Shown here in pieces: positions 19,805-31,286 of a stretch of DNA of 64,000 nt (position 1 is its first letter; every line of letters begins with the position of its first letter). A program made the position numbers and the translations under genes. Origin of the DNA: Hymenobacter sp. BRD67 (GTDB lineage Bacteria; Bacteroidota; Bacteroidia; Cytophagales; Hymenobacteraceae); contig NZ_CP053904.1 in the NCBI RefSeq assembly GCF_013256425.1, forward strand, positions 1,426,001 through 1,490,000, in the 5' to 3' direction. Under the pieces are notes generated by a model, which searched no databases, was not told the DNA's origin, and saw only the letters and a program-made list of their open reading frames with translations.

Positions 19805-19839
19805 AAAAACCCGTCAGGCAGCTTGTCCGGCGGGTTTTT
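19805..19839 (+). terminator. Rho-independent terminator after the MFS gene
   Basis: AAAAACCCG pairs with CGGGTTTTT (stem extended by a GU pair), and the 3' arm ends in the T run. It lies 44 bases after the stop. Confidence 0.75.
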
Positions 19840-19869
19840 AAGCGAACAGCTATTCCTTTCTCTTATCCC

Positions 19870-20100
19870 ATGAGCCGCAAGACCCTTTCTCCCGACCCGG
19901 CGGCGCGGGCCGACCAGCGCGGCCAGCGGCTGCTGTTCGTAGCGCTGCTGTTTACGCTGCTGCTCACCTATCCGCTGCTGGGCGTATTCGACCAGAGCAG
20001 GCGGCTGGCAGGTATTCCGCTCGTTTACCTCTACGTGCTGCTGGCCTGGGGGCTGCTTATCGCCCTCACCAGCTGGCTGGCCCGGCGCGGCAATGGGTGA
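19870..20100 (+). CDS. Small two-helix membrane protein preceding the transporter-kinase
   Basis: Protein of 76 residues: a charged cytoplasmic N-terminus, helix 1 at about residues 23-40, a short loop FDQSRRLAG, helix 2 at about 47-68, and a basic end. It lies 92 bases before the SLC5-type kinase on the same strand. Two analogies exist, both from memory: small two-helix subunits (DUF4212/DUF3311 type) that precede sodium:solute symporters, and the small hydrophobic CbrX encoded before CbrA in Pseudomonas. No motif proves either. A partner or regulator of the transporter domain is the best inference. Confidence 0.7.
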   Translation: MSRKTLSPDPAARADQRGQRLLFVALLFTLLLTYPLLGVFDQSRRLAGIPLVYLYVLLAWGLLIALTSWLARRGNG

Positions 20101-20192
20101 GTGGGAGAATGAGTGAAAGGTTTTAATAGCTGTTCTACTTTTCTGCGGTTTCTTGCGCAAAATTCATACTTTATTCATTAATTGGTTAGTTC

Positions 20193-22975
20193 GTGAACAA
20201 GTTTCTGGTCTTGTTCTTTTCGTTTGGCTACCTGGCCTTACTCTTCGGGGTTGCCTACACCGCCGAGCGGCGGTCGGCGGCCCGTAAGAGCCTGGTGGCC
20301 AATCCGTACGCGTACGCCCTGAGTATGGCCGTGTACTGCACGGCCTGGGCCTACTACGGCTCGGTGGGACGGGCGGCCCACCAGGGGCTGAGCTACGTAG
20401 GAATTTATCTGGGGCCGGGGTTGCTTGCCCCGGCCTGGTGGCTGGTGCTGCGCAAAATCATCCGGGTGTGCCGGCAGCAGCGGCTCACCTCCATTGCCGA
20501 CTTCATCTCGGCCCGTTATGGCAAGAGCGCGGCGCTGGGCGCGCTGGCCACGGTGGTGTGCGTGTTGGGCATAGTGCCCTACATCGCCCTGCAAATCAAG
20601 GCTATTGCCAGCTCTTACGTGGTGCTTACGGGTGGGGGCGGGGGCCACGCCAACGGCCCGGCGCTGTTCACGGCTGCTACGCTGGCCGTGTTCACCATGC
20701 TGTTTGGGGTGCGCTCGGTGGAGGCCACCGAGCGCCATGAGGGCATTGTGCTGGCCGTGGCCCTGGAAAGCCTGGTAAAGCTGCTGGCCTTCCTGCTGGT
20801 AGGTTTATTCGTAACGTACTACCTGTTTGGCGGCCTGGCCGACCTCTTCGACCAGGCGGCGGCGGTGCCGGCGCTGCGGCAGCTGTTTACCCTGCACGGC
20901 GCGGGCACGGGCAGCGCCGAGTGGCTCACGCTGCTCATCCTCAGCATGTCGGCGGTGCTGCTGCTGCCGCGCCAGTTTCAGGTGGCCGTGGTGGAAAACG
21001 TCGACGAAGACCACCTGCGAAAGGCCATGTGGCTGTTTCCATTATATTTATTAATAATAAATATATTTGTATTACCCATTGCTTTTGGTGGCTTGCTAAA
21101 GCTGGGCGGGCGCGGCCTCGACGCCGACACCTTCGTGCTGGCGCTGCCGCTGGCGGCCGGCCATTCGTGGCTCGCGCTGCTCACGTACCTGGGCGGCCTC
21201 TCGGCGGCCAGCAGCATGATAATCGTCGAAACCGTGGCCTTGAGCGTGATGCTCAGCAACCACCTGCTCATGCCCTGGCTGGTGCGGGTGCCGGCCGTGC
21301 GGCCCGAGGCGCAGCGGCGCTGGTTTGCCTACCTCAGCCGCATTGCTCTGCAAAGCCGCCGGCTGGCAGTGGTGCTGGTGCTGGCGCTGGCCTACGGCTA
21401 CTACCTCATTGTGGGCCGGCAGCTGCCGCTGGTCAATACCGGGCTGGTGTCGTTTGCGGCGGTGGCGCAGTTCATGCCCGTGGTGCTGGGCGGCTTGTAC
21501 TGGAAGGGCGGCACCCGGCGCGGAGCCACGCTGGGGCTGCTGGCGGGCTTTGCAGTGTGGTTTTTTACGCTGGTAGTGCCCACGCTGGTGGGGCCGGGGC
21601 GGCTGCCCGCCTCGCTGCTGACCAACGGCGTCGGCGGGCTGAGCTGGCTGCGGCCGGGCGCGCTGTTCGGGCTCTCGGGGCTCGACTACCTCTCGCACGG
21701 CCTGTTCTGGAGCTGGTTTTTCAACATCGGCGGCTACGTGGGCTTGTCGCTCGCCGTGCCGCCCACCGCGCTGGAGCTGCGCCAGGCCGACGTGTTCGTG
21801 GACGTATTTGCCCGCCGCAGCCTGGCTGAGGAAGTAACCGGCTGGCCGGGACCGGCGCCGCTGCCCGACGTGCGCACCCTGCTGCTGGGCTTTCTGGGGA
21901 AAAAGCGCACCAACCAGGCGTTGCGCGCCTTCGCCGGGCGCTTCCCCGATGCGCTGGCATTTGAGAGTGAGCTGTCTGGCTTACCAGCTGCCCGCCTCAC
22001 CGCCGCCGACCCGCGCCTGCTGCTCTACGCCGAAAAGCTGCTGGCCGGTACCCTCGGCCCCGCCTCGGCCCGCCTGCTGCTGGCTTCGGTGGCGGGGCCG
22101 AAGAAATCAGCTACGATAACGTGGTGGGCATTTTGCGGGAAAGCCAGCTGCTGCTTGAAGCCAACCGCCAGCTGCAAAAGCAAAGCCGTCAGCTCCAGCG
22201 CCTCACCGACGAGCTGCGCCAGGCTTATGACCAGCTCCAGGTGCTCGACCAGCAGAAAGACGAGTTTCTCTATACCGTTACCCACGAGCTGCGCACGCCG
22301 CTCACCAGCATCCGGGCGCTGGCCGAGATTCTGGCCGACAACCCCGAGCTGGAGGCCGACGAGCGCCAGCGCTTTCAGCACACCATCGGCCGCGAGGCCG
22401 AGCGCCTGACGCGCCTCATCACGCTGGTGCTCGATTTGGAGCGCTACGAAAGCGGCCAGGCTACCCTGAACCGTGCGCCGCTGGCGCTGGCCGAGCTGGT
22501 GCAGGAAGCTGCCGAGGCTGTGGAGCAGCTGGCCCGCGAGCGCGGCATCGAGCTGCGCCTCGACGTGCCGGCTGCGCTGCCCGCGCTGCCCGCCGACCGC
22601 GACCGCCTCATGCAGGTGCTCATCAATCTGCTCTCGAACGCCGTGAAGGCTAGTCCGGCCGACGGCACCGGCCGCATCGCGGTGCTGGCCTGGCCCGCTG
22701 CCGATGCCCTGCTGCTGTGCGTGGAAGACAACGGCTGTGGCATCGCGCTGCCCGAGCAGCACCTCATTTTCGACAAGTTTTTTCAGGCCCGCAACCAAAC
22801 CATGCGCAAGCCCGCCGGCACGGGGCTGGGCCTGGCCATCAGCAAAAAGATTGTCGAGCTGCACCGGGGCCGCCTCTGGGTCGAGAGCACGCCCGGCCAG
22901 GGCGCACGCTTTTTCGTGGAACTGCCGCTGGTAGCCGAGCCGGCGGCCCCGTTTATTTCAAGCCAACTACGCTAA
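20193..22975 (+). CDS. Transporter-linked sensor histidine kinase (SLC5-STAC-HK; CrbS/CbrA-like), one frame break
   Basis: Residues 1 to about 540 form a sodium:solute symporter (SLC5) domain with about 13 helices. TAWAYYGSVGRAAHQGLS near residue 50 and LTSIADFISARYGKS near residue 97 are typical. Residues about 560-640 resemble the STAC linker domain found between SLC5 and kinase parts. A short coiled coil leads to the kinase: H-box YTVTHELRTPLTS, N-box NLLSNAVKAS, G1 VEDNGCGIA, and GTGLGLAISKKIVELHRG. No PAS domain is seen. The frame breaks at the GGGG run 22094-22097; one G gives VAGAEEISYDN and a 927-residue protein. The start is GTG. The next gene is its receiver 5 bases away, then acs. 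I infer sensing of acetate or another carboxylate. Confidence 0.9.
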
Positions 22976-22980
22976 CCGCT

Positions 22981-23358
22981 ATGAAGCCTCCGCATATCCT
23001 TCTGGTTGACGATGAGCCCAATATTGTGATGTCGCTCGAGTTTCTGATGCGTAAGAATGGCTACCAGGTCGGCATTGCCCGCAACGGCACCGAGGCGCTG
23101 GCCGCCATCGGCCAGACGCCCTACGACCTGGTACTGCTCGACGTGATGATGCCCGACGTGGACGGCTACCAGGTGTGTCGCCAGCTGCGCCAGCTCCCCG
23201 ACCGGGCCGCTACCAAGGTCATCTTCCTCTCGGCCAAAAGCCACCCCGCCGACGTGCAGCTGGGCTACGAGGCCGGCGCCGATATGTATATTCCCAAACC
23301 TTTCAGCACCCGCCAGCTGATGCAGAAAGTGCGCGAGCTGCTACAGCGGGAGGAGTAG
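22981..23358 (+). CDS. Receiver-only response regulator
   Basis: CheY-like protein of 125 residues with the acidic pocket DDEP at residues 10-13, phospho-acceptor aspartate in VLLDVMMPDVDGY near residue 54, and the conserved lysine in PKPFS near residue 105. It has no output domain: it ends at LLQREE after helix 5. It begins 5 bases after the transporter-kinase stop, so the two are cotranscribed and surely partners. In CrbR and CbrB, the partners of analogous kinases, a DNA-binding domain follows. Here the output must be another protein or a phosphorelay. Confidence 0.93.
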   Translation: MKPPHILLVDDEPNIVMSLEFLMRKNGYQVGIARNGTEALAAIGQTPYDLVLLDVMMPDVDGYQVCRQLRQLPDRAATKVIFLSAKSHPADVQLGYEAGADMYIPKPFSTRQLMQKVRELLQREE

Positions 23359-23364
23359 AGAAGT

Positions 23365-23420
23365 ATCAATTCCTGATTCCTGATTCAAAATTCTACATTT
23401 CTAATTCCCAACTCAAAGAA
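23365..23420. repeat. AT-rich ATTCCTGATTC-type intergenic tract
   Basis: Short imperfect direct repeats (ATTCCTGATTCCTGATTC and ATTTCTAATTCC) fill the gap between the receiver gene and acs. Tracts of this style recur between genes in Cytophagales. They are compositionally unlike the flanking genes. Confidence 0.45.
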
Positions 23421-23421
23421 T

Positions 23422-25335
<1,914 letters not shown>

Positions 25336-25353
25336 ACTACCCGATGTGAAATA

Positions 25354-25463
25354 GAAGCTGTTTAGGAAGTCAAAAAACAATACAGGTTGTCAGGCTTCGA
25401 CAAGCGGACGCCAGATGCGCCTGACGCTCAGGAAGGCTTTTGACTGACTTCCTAAACAGCTTC
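25354..25463. mobile_element. MITE-like element, copy 1 (18-bp perfect terminal inverted repeats)
   Basis: GAAGCTGTTTAGGAAGTC at 25354-25371 is repeated exactly inverted at 25446-25463, giving a 110-bp element without coding capacity. The same ends and a shared inner segment (CGCCAGATG) occur at 62868-62957. No convincing target-site duplication is seen. The parent transposon is not in the window. Confidence 0.75.
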
Positions 25464-25576
25464 GCAATCAGAATATTCGATGCGAAACAATTACCCAAAA
25501 CGAGTAGTGCAGGCATCGTTTTAGGGCGATTGCCGCGCTGCGCTCGCAATGACAAAGGATTTGGCGTCGGGCCTAA

Positions 25577-26886
25577 TTAAAACGTTCCCGCTGGCAGCAC
25601 TGTGCCGCGCACTTCGCCAAGGCCGATGCGCAGGCCCTCGAGCTCGGCATAGCCGCGCAGGATAACCGTATCACCATCGCGCAAAAAGCCAAGCTGCAAG
25701 CCGCCCGGCAGGGCCAGCGGCTGGGTGCCGCGCTGCGTCAGCTCCAGCAGCGAGCCCAACGAGCCGGGCGTGGGGCCGCTGATAGTGCCGGACGCATAGA
25801 TATCGCCGGCCTCCACCGGGCAGCCGTTGCTGGCCTGGTGGGTGAGCTGCTGCGCTATGCTCCAATACAAGTACTTCATATTGGTGTGGCTGATGACGAA
25901 CGGGGCTTCAGCAGAGCCCGCTGGCTGGAGCAGCACTTCGAGCTGAATGTCGAAATGCTGCTCGCCCACGCCTTGCAGGTAGGGCAGGGGCAGGGGCTCC
26001 TGCGCCGGGCCCGCTACCCGAAAGGGCGCCAGCGCATCGAGCGTGACCACCCAGGGCGACACGCTGCTGGCGAAATTTTTGCCCAAAAACGGCCCCAGCG
26101 GCTGGTATTCCCAGCTCTGAATATCGCGGGCGCTCCAGTCGTTAAACAAAACCAGCCCAAATATATTATTTTCTGAATATTCAATCGGTAGTGTATCACC
26201 CAGGTTTGTGCCCTGCCCCACGATGAAAGCCGTTTCCAGCTCAAAGTCGAGCTGCTGAGTGGGGCCAAAAACCGGGGCATCCTGGCCCGGCACGCGGTAC
26301 TGCCCCTGCGGCCGCCGAATGTTGGTGCCGCTTGCCACGATAGAGTTGGCGCGGCCGTGGTAAGCGATGGGCAGGTGCCGCCAGTTGGGCAGCAGCGGGT
26401 TATCGGGCCGAAACATCTTGCCCACGTTGGTGGCGTGCTCCAGGCTCGAATAAAAGTCGACGTAGCTGGTCGGCTTTACTGGGCGCAGCATGGCTACGTC
26501 GCGCTGGCGGCGCAGGCAGTCGCGAATGGCCTCTTCGTCGTCGCGCAGGGCAGGGTTGTCGTGGCGAAGCAGCTCGCTTACGCGCTCGCGCACGGCTTGC
26601 CACACCGGCCGGCCCAGCCGCAAAAAAGCGTTGAGCGAGCGCCGCCGAAACACCTTGGGCAGCGCTTTGCCCAACGCGGGTATATCATTGGCAATGGTTT
26701 CGAAATAGCCGCGCTGGGCGCAAGCGTACAAATCGAGGGCATAGCCCCGATAGCCACCGCCACGCGCGGCCCCCATTCGGGCGTTTCCATCACCCCAAAA
26801 GGCAGATTCTGAATCGGAAAGTCATCACCCGGCCGAATATCAATCCAGGAGCGCAGGCTGGGGTCATTGGCAGGCAAAGCGGGCAT
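25577..26886 (-). CDS. fahA: Fumarylacetoacetase, one frame break
   Basis: Last enzyme of tyrosine/homogentisate breakdown, cleaving fumarylacetoacetate to fumarate and acetoacetate. The N-terminal SH3-like domain starts MPALPANDPSLRSWIDI. The catalytic domain shows VDFYSSLEHATNVGKMFR, HLPIAYHGRANSIVASG, FELETAFIVG with metal-binding glutamates, and NDWSARDIQSWEYQPLGPF. The frame breaks at 26745-26748; one extra G gives VAIGGYALDLYACAQRGYF and a product of about 436 residues, normal for the family. No other gene of the pathway is adjacent; NifU and Mrp lie upstream. The MITE-like element lies 114 bases past its stop. Confidence 0.93.
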
Positions 26887-26930
26887 AGCGGGGAAGGCAG
26901 GTGGAAGTAGCTGGCAAATAACAAAAAAAA

Positions 26931-27022
26931 CGTTTGGCGCGCCGAGCTTACAAAGACCAGTGCCGCGGCCAGACTACTCGTTCGGGCCAGTCGGGTGCTT
27001 GGTAATGTCAGCGCGCCAAACG
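26931..27022. repeat. Separated inverted repeat in the fahA leader
   Basis: CGTTTGGCGCGC at 26931-26942 is matched inverted by GCGCGCCAAACG at 27011-27022, with 68 bases between. It lies between the NifU gene and the fahA start, so it could be an operator pair or the ends of a small element. Confidence 0.5.
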
Positions 27023-27044
27023 ATTACAAACGTTCGGGCAGCAG

Positions 27045-27272
27045 CTAGCGGGCTTCCACGGCCGTAATTTCGGGCACGGCGCGCCGCACGGTGTCTTCGA
27101 GGCCGGCGCGGGTCATCGGCGACATGGGGCAGGCCCCGCAGGAGCCTTCCCACTCCAGCTGCAGTACGCCGGCCTCCGTAATACCGGCCACGCGCACGTT
27201 GCCACCGTCGGTGGCCAGATAAGGCCGCAGCGTATCCAGAGCTTGCTCAACGCGGGACAGAACAGATTCCAT
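27045..27272 (-). CDS. NifU C-terminal domain-like Fe-S scaffold protein
   Basis: Small protein of 75 residues made only of the NifU C-terminal domain: VEQALDTLRPYLATDGGNV near the start and the cluster-binding CxxC in GSCGACPMSPMT near residue 44. Such proteins hold and deliver iron-sulfur clusters. It follows the Mrp-type carrier by 99 bases on the same strand, and together they form a plausible Fe-S delivery unit. The gap contains an AGCAGTGAGCAG-type repeat tract. Confidence 0.92.
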   Translation of the reverse strand: MESVLSRVEQALDTLRPYLATDGGNVRVAGITEAGVLQLEWEGSCGACPMSPMTRAGLEDTVRRAVPEITAVEAR

Positions 27273-27371
27273 TTCAGTTAGCAGTTAACAAGTAAGCAGT
27301 GAGCAGCTTTGCAGGCAGCCGATAGTAAACACTCAACCGTCAATAGACCGTCGATTGTTCACTGCTTTCTA

Positions 27372-28478
27372 CTACCTGTTCATTGTGACAACAGTGGTTT
27401 TAGGCACTACGTTGTTGCGGATGCTTACCTGCCGGGCCAGGCTCTCGGCCAGGTCGCGGAAGGTGCCGGCTTCCGGCGAATTCACATCGGCCAGCACGGC
27501 CGGCCGGCCGGCATCGCCGGCTTCGCGCACCGCCTGAATCAGCGGCAGCTGGCCCAGCAGCGGCACCTCGTGCTTGTCGGCCAGGCGCTGCCCGCCGCCC
27601 TGTCCAAAAATGTAGTATTTGTTGTCGGGCAGCTCGGCGGGCGTAAACCACGCCATGTTTTCGATAATGCCCAGCACCGGCACGTTGATTTGCGGCTGGC
27701 GGAACATCTGCAAGCCCTTTTGGGCATCCATGAGCGCCACGGGCTGCGGCGTGGTTACGATGATAGCGCCGGTCACGGGCACAGTTTGCACCAGGGTAAG
27801 GTGAATATCGGACGTGCCGGGTGGCAAATCGAGCAGCAGGTAATCCAGCTCGCCCCAGTCGACCTCCGTAATAAACTGCTTCAGGGCCGACGAGGCCATA
27901 GGGCCGCGCCACACAATGGCGTTTTCGCTCGGGGCCAGGAAGCCGATGCTCATCAGCTTCACGCCATATTTGACGATAGGCTGAATCAGGTTCTTCCCGT
28001 TTTCGCCCTGAAACACGTGCGGCCGGGCATCTTCGACCCCAAACATGGTGGGCATGCTCGGCCCCGAGATGTCGGCGTCGACCAGGCCTACTTTGGCGCC
28101 CATTGCCGCGAGCGCTACGGCCAGGTTAGCGGCCACGGTGCTTTTGCCCACGCCGCCCTTGCCCGAAGCTACGGCGATGATATTCTTCACGCCGGGCAGA
28201 ATGGTGTTGTTGTTGCGCATGGTCGTCACGCGCGAGGTCATCATGATAACTACCTCAGCGTCTTTGTCTACCATGGTGTGCACGGCCCGCTCGCAGGCAT
28301 CGTGGATGAGCTGCTTGAGCGGACAGGCGGGCGTGGTGAGCACCACGGTGAACGACACCACGCGCCCCTCGACGCGGATGTCTTCTACCATATTGAGCGT
28401 AATCAAATCCTGGCCCAGGTCAGGCTCTTCCACGAAGCTCAGGGCGTGGCGGACGGCTTCTATCGTTATCTCGGGCAT
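27372..28478 (-). CDS. Mrp/NBP35-family P-loop Fe-S carrier (ApbC)
   Basis: ATPase of 368 residues that carries Fe-S clusters. An N-terminal DUF59/MIP18-like domain (residues 1-95) precedes the deviant Walker A GKGGVGKSTVAANLAVALA near residue 111. LVDADISGPSMPTMFG and LLDLPPGTSDIHLTL follow. The classical CxxC pair of NBP35 near the C-terminus is not evident, which is seen in other Bacteroidota members. A TATCTTTG promoter box lies 30 bases upstream. The NifU-like gene follows. Confidence 0.93.
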   Translation of the reverse strand: MPEITIEAVRHALSFVEEPDLGQDLITLNMVEDIRVEGRVVSFTVVLTTPACPLKQLIHDACERAVHTMVDKDAEVVIMMTSRVTTMRNNNTILPGVKNIIAVASGKGGVGKSTVAANLAVALAAMGAKVGLVDADISGPSMPTMFGVEDARPHVFQGENGKNLIQPIVKYGVKLMSIGFLAPSENAIVWRGPMASSALKQFITEVDWGELDYLLLDLPPGTSDIHLTLVQTVPVTGAIIVTTPQPVALMDAQKGLQMFRQPQINVPVLGIIENMAWFTPAELPDNKYYIFGQGGGQRLADKHEVPLLGQLPLIQAVREAGDAGRPAVLADVNSPEAGTFRDLAESLARQVSIRNNVVPKTTVVTMNR

Positions 28479-28507
28479 ATGCAGTTGCGTCGCAGGGGAC
28501 GTAGCTG

Positions 28508-28515
28508 CAAAGATA
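28508..28515 (-). promoter_or_regulatory. Probable promoter -7 box of the Mrp gene
   Basis: The minus strand reads TATCTTTG (TAnnTTTG), 30 bases before the ATG. Confidence 0.55.
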
Positions 28516-28648
28516 ACCCGGCGAGGCGGGTAGGGGTTTCAATCATGCCTCGTACCTATGAAGATGGGAAGCCGCGACCAGATTTAGCACCGTTTTGCCG
28601 AGGCCCATAAAGGCGGTCACCCGAAATTAGTAACTGTTTTTGGGGCGC

Positions 28649-31132
28649 TTATGCCTGCATATCGTGTCTTATCTCGGCTACTACCTCGGTCAGCAGCAGG
28701 CTTATTTTTTCGACCAGCGGCTGTAGGGTATCGGCCTGAAAGGGCCCGGCCCACTTGTCCAGCGCCAGTACGGGCGGCACGAGGTGCAGTGCCCGCAGGT
28801 GCACCAGGCTGGGGTGCAGGGTGTGGGCAGTCGTTTTCAGTAGGGTTATATCTTCGTCCAGCATCCCTTGGTTCAGGCTTTGCACGGCCTCCTCGCAGCT
28901 CTCGGCAAAGGTCTTCAGCATAAAGGCAACAAACTCGAGGTCGTCCTGCCCGATTTCCAGCAGCTCATCTACCGCGTAGCGCTTGCCTCCAACTGGTGCC
29001 CCATCAGGTGCAACGCTTGGGGCTGGCTCGGCTGCTGCCGAATTGGGCTGCGGCTGCTGCAATACCCACTCACTCACCATTTTGAGAAGTTCTTCTTCTT
29101 TAAATGGCTTGGCCAGGTAGCCATCCATACCAGCGGCCAGGCATTTCTCGCGCTCACCCTTGATGGCGTTAGCCGTGAGGGCCACAATGGGGGTGCTCAG
29201 GCCCAACTGCAGGCGTAGCAGGGCCGTTGCCGCGTAGCCGTCCATCACAGGCATCTGGATGTCCATCAATACGAGGTCGAAAACCTGCTCCTGGGCCAGC
29301 TCTACGGCTTCGGCGCCGTGTTCGGCCTCGGTGACGTGCATGTGCGCGTGGCTAAGAAACGTTTTGGCAATCTGCCTATTAAAGCGGTTATCTTCTACCA
29401 GCAGTACCCGCTTATTGCGCAAATCCTTGCGAATGGGGCTGTCGGGCGGCAGCACATCGGTAGGCGTGAGGTCTTGTGCAGTGCCTACTGGCAGGCGCAG
29501 GGTAAACTGCATCTGAGTGCCCTTATTCTTTTCACTTTCCAGCTCTATGTCGCTGCCCATCAGCTGCAACAGGTTGCGGCTGATACTCAGTCCCAGGCCC
29601 GTACCCCCAAACTTGCGCGTCACGGAAGTGTCTTCCTGGCTAAACTCGTTGAAGATATGCTTGACAAACACCGGCTCGATGCCGATGCCGGTGTCCTTCA
29701 CCCGAAACACCGTTTGCCCCGGCTCGTCGGTGGTGCCGCTCACATACTCGCAGGCAATACTCACCCCGCCTCTTTCCGTAAACTTAATGGCATTGCCCGC
29801 CAGATTCAGCAGCACCTGGCGAATGCGGTAAGGATCGCCGAGCAGCACGGTAGGCACAGCAGGCGCCACCGAGGTTTGCAGGCACAAGCCTTTCTCGACG
29901 GCCTTGTAATGCAGGGTTTGCTGAATTTCGGCCAGCAGCTGGACCGGCTCAAAGCCTACCTGCTCGAGTACCATCTTGCCCGCCTCCAGCTTCGACAGGT
30001 CCAGAATGTCGTTGATAATGACCAGTAAATGCTCGGCCGAGGTCGTGATGGCGTGCCGGTAGCTGTCCTGCTCCGGGTTGAGCGGGGTTTTGGCCAGCAG
30101 CTGCCCCATACCCAGAATGGCGTTCATCGGGGTCCGAATCTCGTGGCTCATGTTGGCCATAAAAAGCTCCCGGGCTCGCACCGCCGACTCGGCCGCCAGC
30201 TTGGCATGGCGCAGCTGCTGCTCGGTCACTACCCGGTCGGTGATGTCGAGGCCATAGGCCACAATGACGTTTAGCGTGCCGTCGGGGTTAAACACGGGTT
30301 GCAGGCAGCGGTATTGGTGGCGCGTGCCGGTAGGACGCACAAAAGTCTCCTCGAACGTGACGAGCCGCCGCTCTTCTGCTGCCTGGCGCATGCGAGCGTG
30401 GCGGCCTTCCGCCAGGGCCATCGGGTGGTTGTACCGGGCACAGTACTCGAAGTTGTCTTTGCCGATAACCCACTCCCGGGTCTCTGGATTTTTAATGCCC
30501 GCAGCGTTCACGTACAAGTAGCGAAACTCGGCGTCGAACACCCCGATGTCGCAGGGCAACTGGTCGAATATGAACTCGTAAAATTCGCGCTGCTCGCTCA
30601 GCTTATGCTCAGCCTCGCGGCGGGCAGTGATGTCGAGGCCAGTGCCCACCATCATGCGCAGCGCGCCATCGGGCCCAAAAACCGGGACAAACTGTCGTCT
30701 TAGCTGGCGCTGCCCCTTCGGCGAGGGTAGGGATTCTTCCCACATTACGCTCGTACGCGACTCTACAGCCTGCCGGAAGAGAAGCTGCCGCTGGGCGGCT
30801 AGCTCTGGTGGCCGTTGGCGGTAGGCACAATACTCCACATCGTTCTTGCCGATAATCCACTTGCGTAGCTCAGGGTCGCTAAAGCACAGCTGATTTACAA
30901 ACAAGTAGCGGTGGTCGGCGTCGAATACGGCTATCTCTACTTTAAGATGGTTGAAGATTTCGTAGTAGGTAGCATTCTGCTCGCTAAGTCGCTGCTCGGC
31001 CTGATGCAGCGCTTCCTGGGTTTTGGCCAAGGCTTGTTGCAGGGCTGCTATCTGCTCTTCGGTAGAGACTGATTGACTCAATGGACTAACCGCCTGTGCT
31101 GCAAATATCGTGGTATTGTAGAAGTCCACCAT
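28649..31132 (-). CDS. Hybrid sensor histidine kinase (two PAS, HisKA, HATPase, receiver, HPt)
   Basis: Soluble hybrid kinase of 827 residues. A short coiled coil (residues 25-55) is followed by two similar PAS domains (about 55-170 and 180-300; both contain an IGKDN/IGKND...EYCA motif). Next come HisKA ([16 protein letters not shown] near 325), HATPase ([14 protein letters not shown] and [14 protein letters not shown]), a receiver with [14 protein letters not shown], and a C-terminal HPt domain with TAHTLHPS. No transmembrane helix is seen, so the signal is cytoplasmic. Everything for an internal phosphorelay is present. The output regulator is unknown and may be encoded elsewhere; the receiver-only protein at 22981 has its own kinase. 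Confidence 0.93.
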   Translation of the reverse strand: MVDFYNTTIFAAQAVSPLSQSVSTEEQIAALQQALAKTQEALHQAEQRLSEQNATYYEIFNHLKVEIAVFDADHRYLFVNQLCFSDPELRKWIIGKNDVEYCAYRQRPPELAAQRQLLFRQAVESRTSVMWEESLPSPKGQRQLRRQFVPVFGPDGALRMMVGTGLDITARREAEHKLSEQREFYEFIFDQLPCDIGVFDAEFRYLYVNAAGIKNPETREWVIGKDNFEYCARYNHPMALAEGRHARMRQAAEERRLVTFEETFVRPTGTRHQYRCLQPVFNPDGTLNVIVAYGLDITDRVVTEQQLRHAKLAAESAVRARELFMANMSHEIRTPMNAILGMGQLLAKTPLNPEQDSYRHAITTSAEHLLVIINDILDLSKLEAGKMVLEQVGFEPVQLLAEIQQTLHYKAVEKGLCLQTSVAPAVPTVLLGDPYRIRQVLLNLAGNAIKFTERGGVSIACEYVSGTTDEPGQTVFRVKDTGIGIEPVFVKHIFNEFSQEDTSVTRKFGGTGLGLSISRNLLQLMGSDIELESEKNKGTQMQFTLRLPVGTAQDLTPTDVLPPDSPIRKDLRNKRVLLVEDNRFNRQIAKTFLSHAHMHVTEAEHGAEAVELAQEQVFDLVLMDIQMPVMDGYAATALLRLQLGLSTPIVALTANAIKGEREKCLAAGMDGYLAKPFKEEELLKMVSEWVLQQPQPNSAAAEPAPSVAPDGAPVGGKRYAVDELLEIGQDDLEFVAFMLKTFAESCEEAVQSLNQGMLDEDITLLKTTAHTLHPSLVHLRALHLVPPVLALDKWAGPFQADTLQPLVEKISLLLTEVVAEIRHDMQA

Positions 31133-31286
31133 TCAAAATATAGTTGCCAATCAGTTCGTAATCAACAAATATACGCTGCACGGCTATTATAAATTTATAA
31201 GAAAAATATTGATTCTACTTGGCTAAATGCTAGATTAAATTGTATTTAAACAAGTAATGAGTTCTTCTTAGCTTCGAGTTCGGAGT

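Noticed and set aside
22081..22130. Programmed ribosomal frameshift in the transporter-kinase
   Set aside because: The GGGG-CC context recurs in unrelated genes, no slippery heptamer or pseudoknot is seen, and a base under-call explains all cases alike.
27309..28610. Long open frame antisense to the Mrp gene
   Set aside because: Same shadow effect; no motif, and Mrp motifs on the minus strand are complete.
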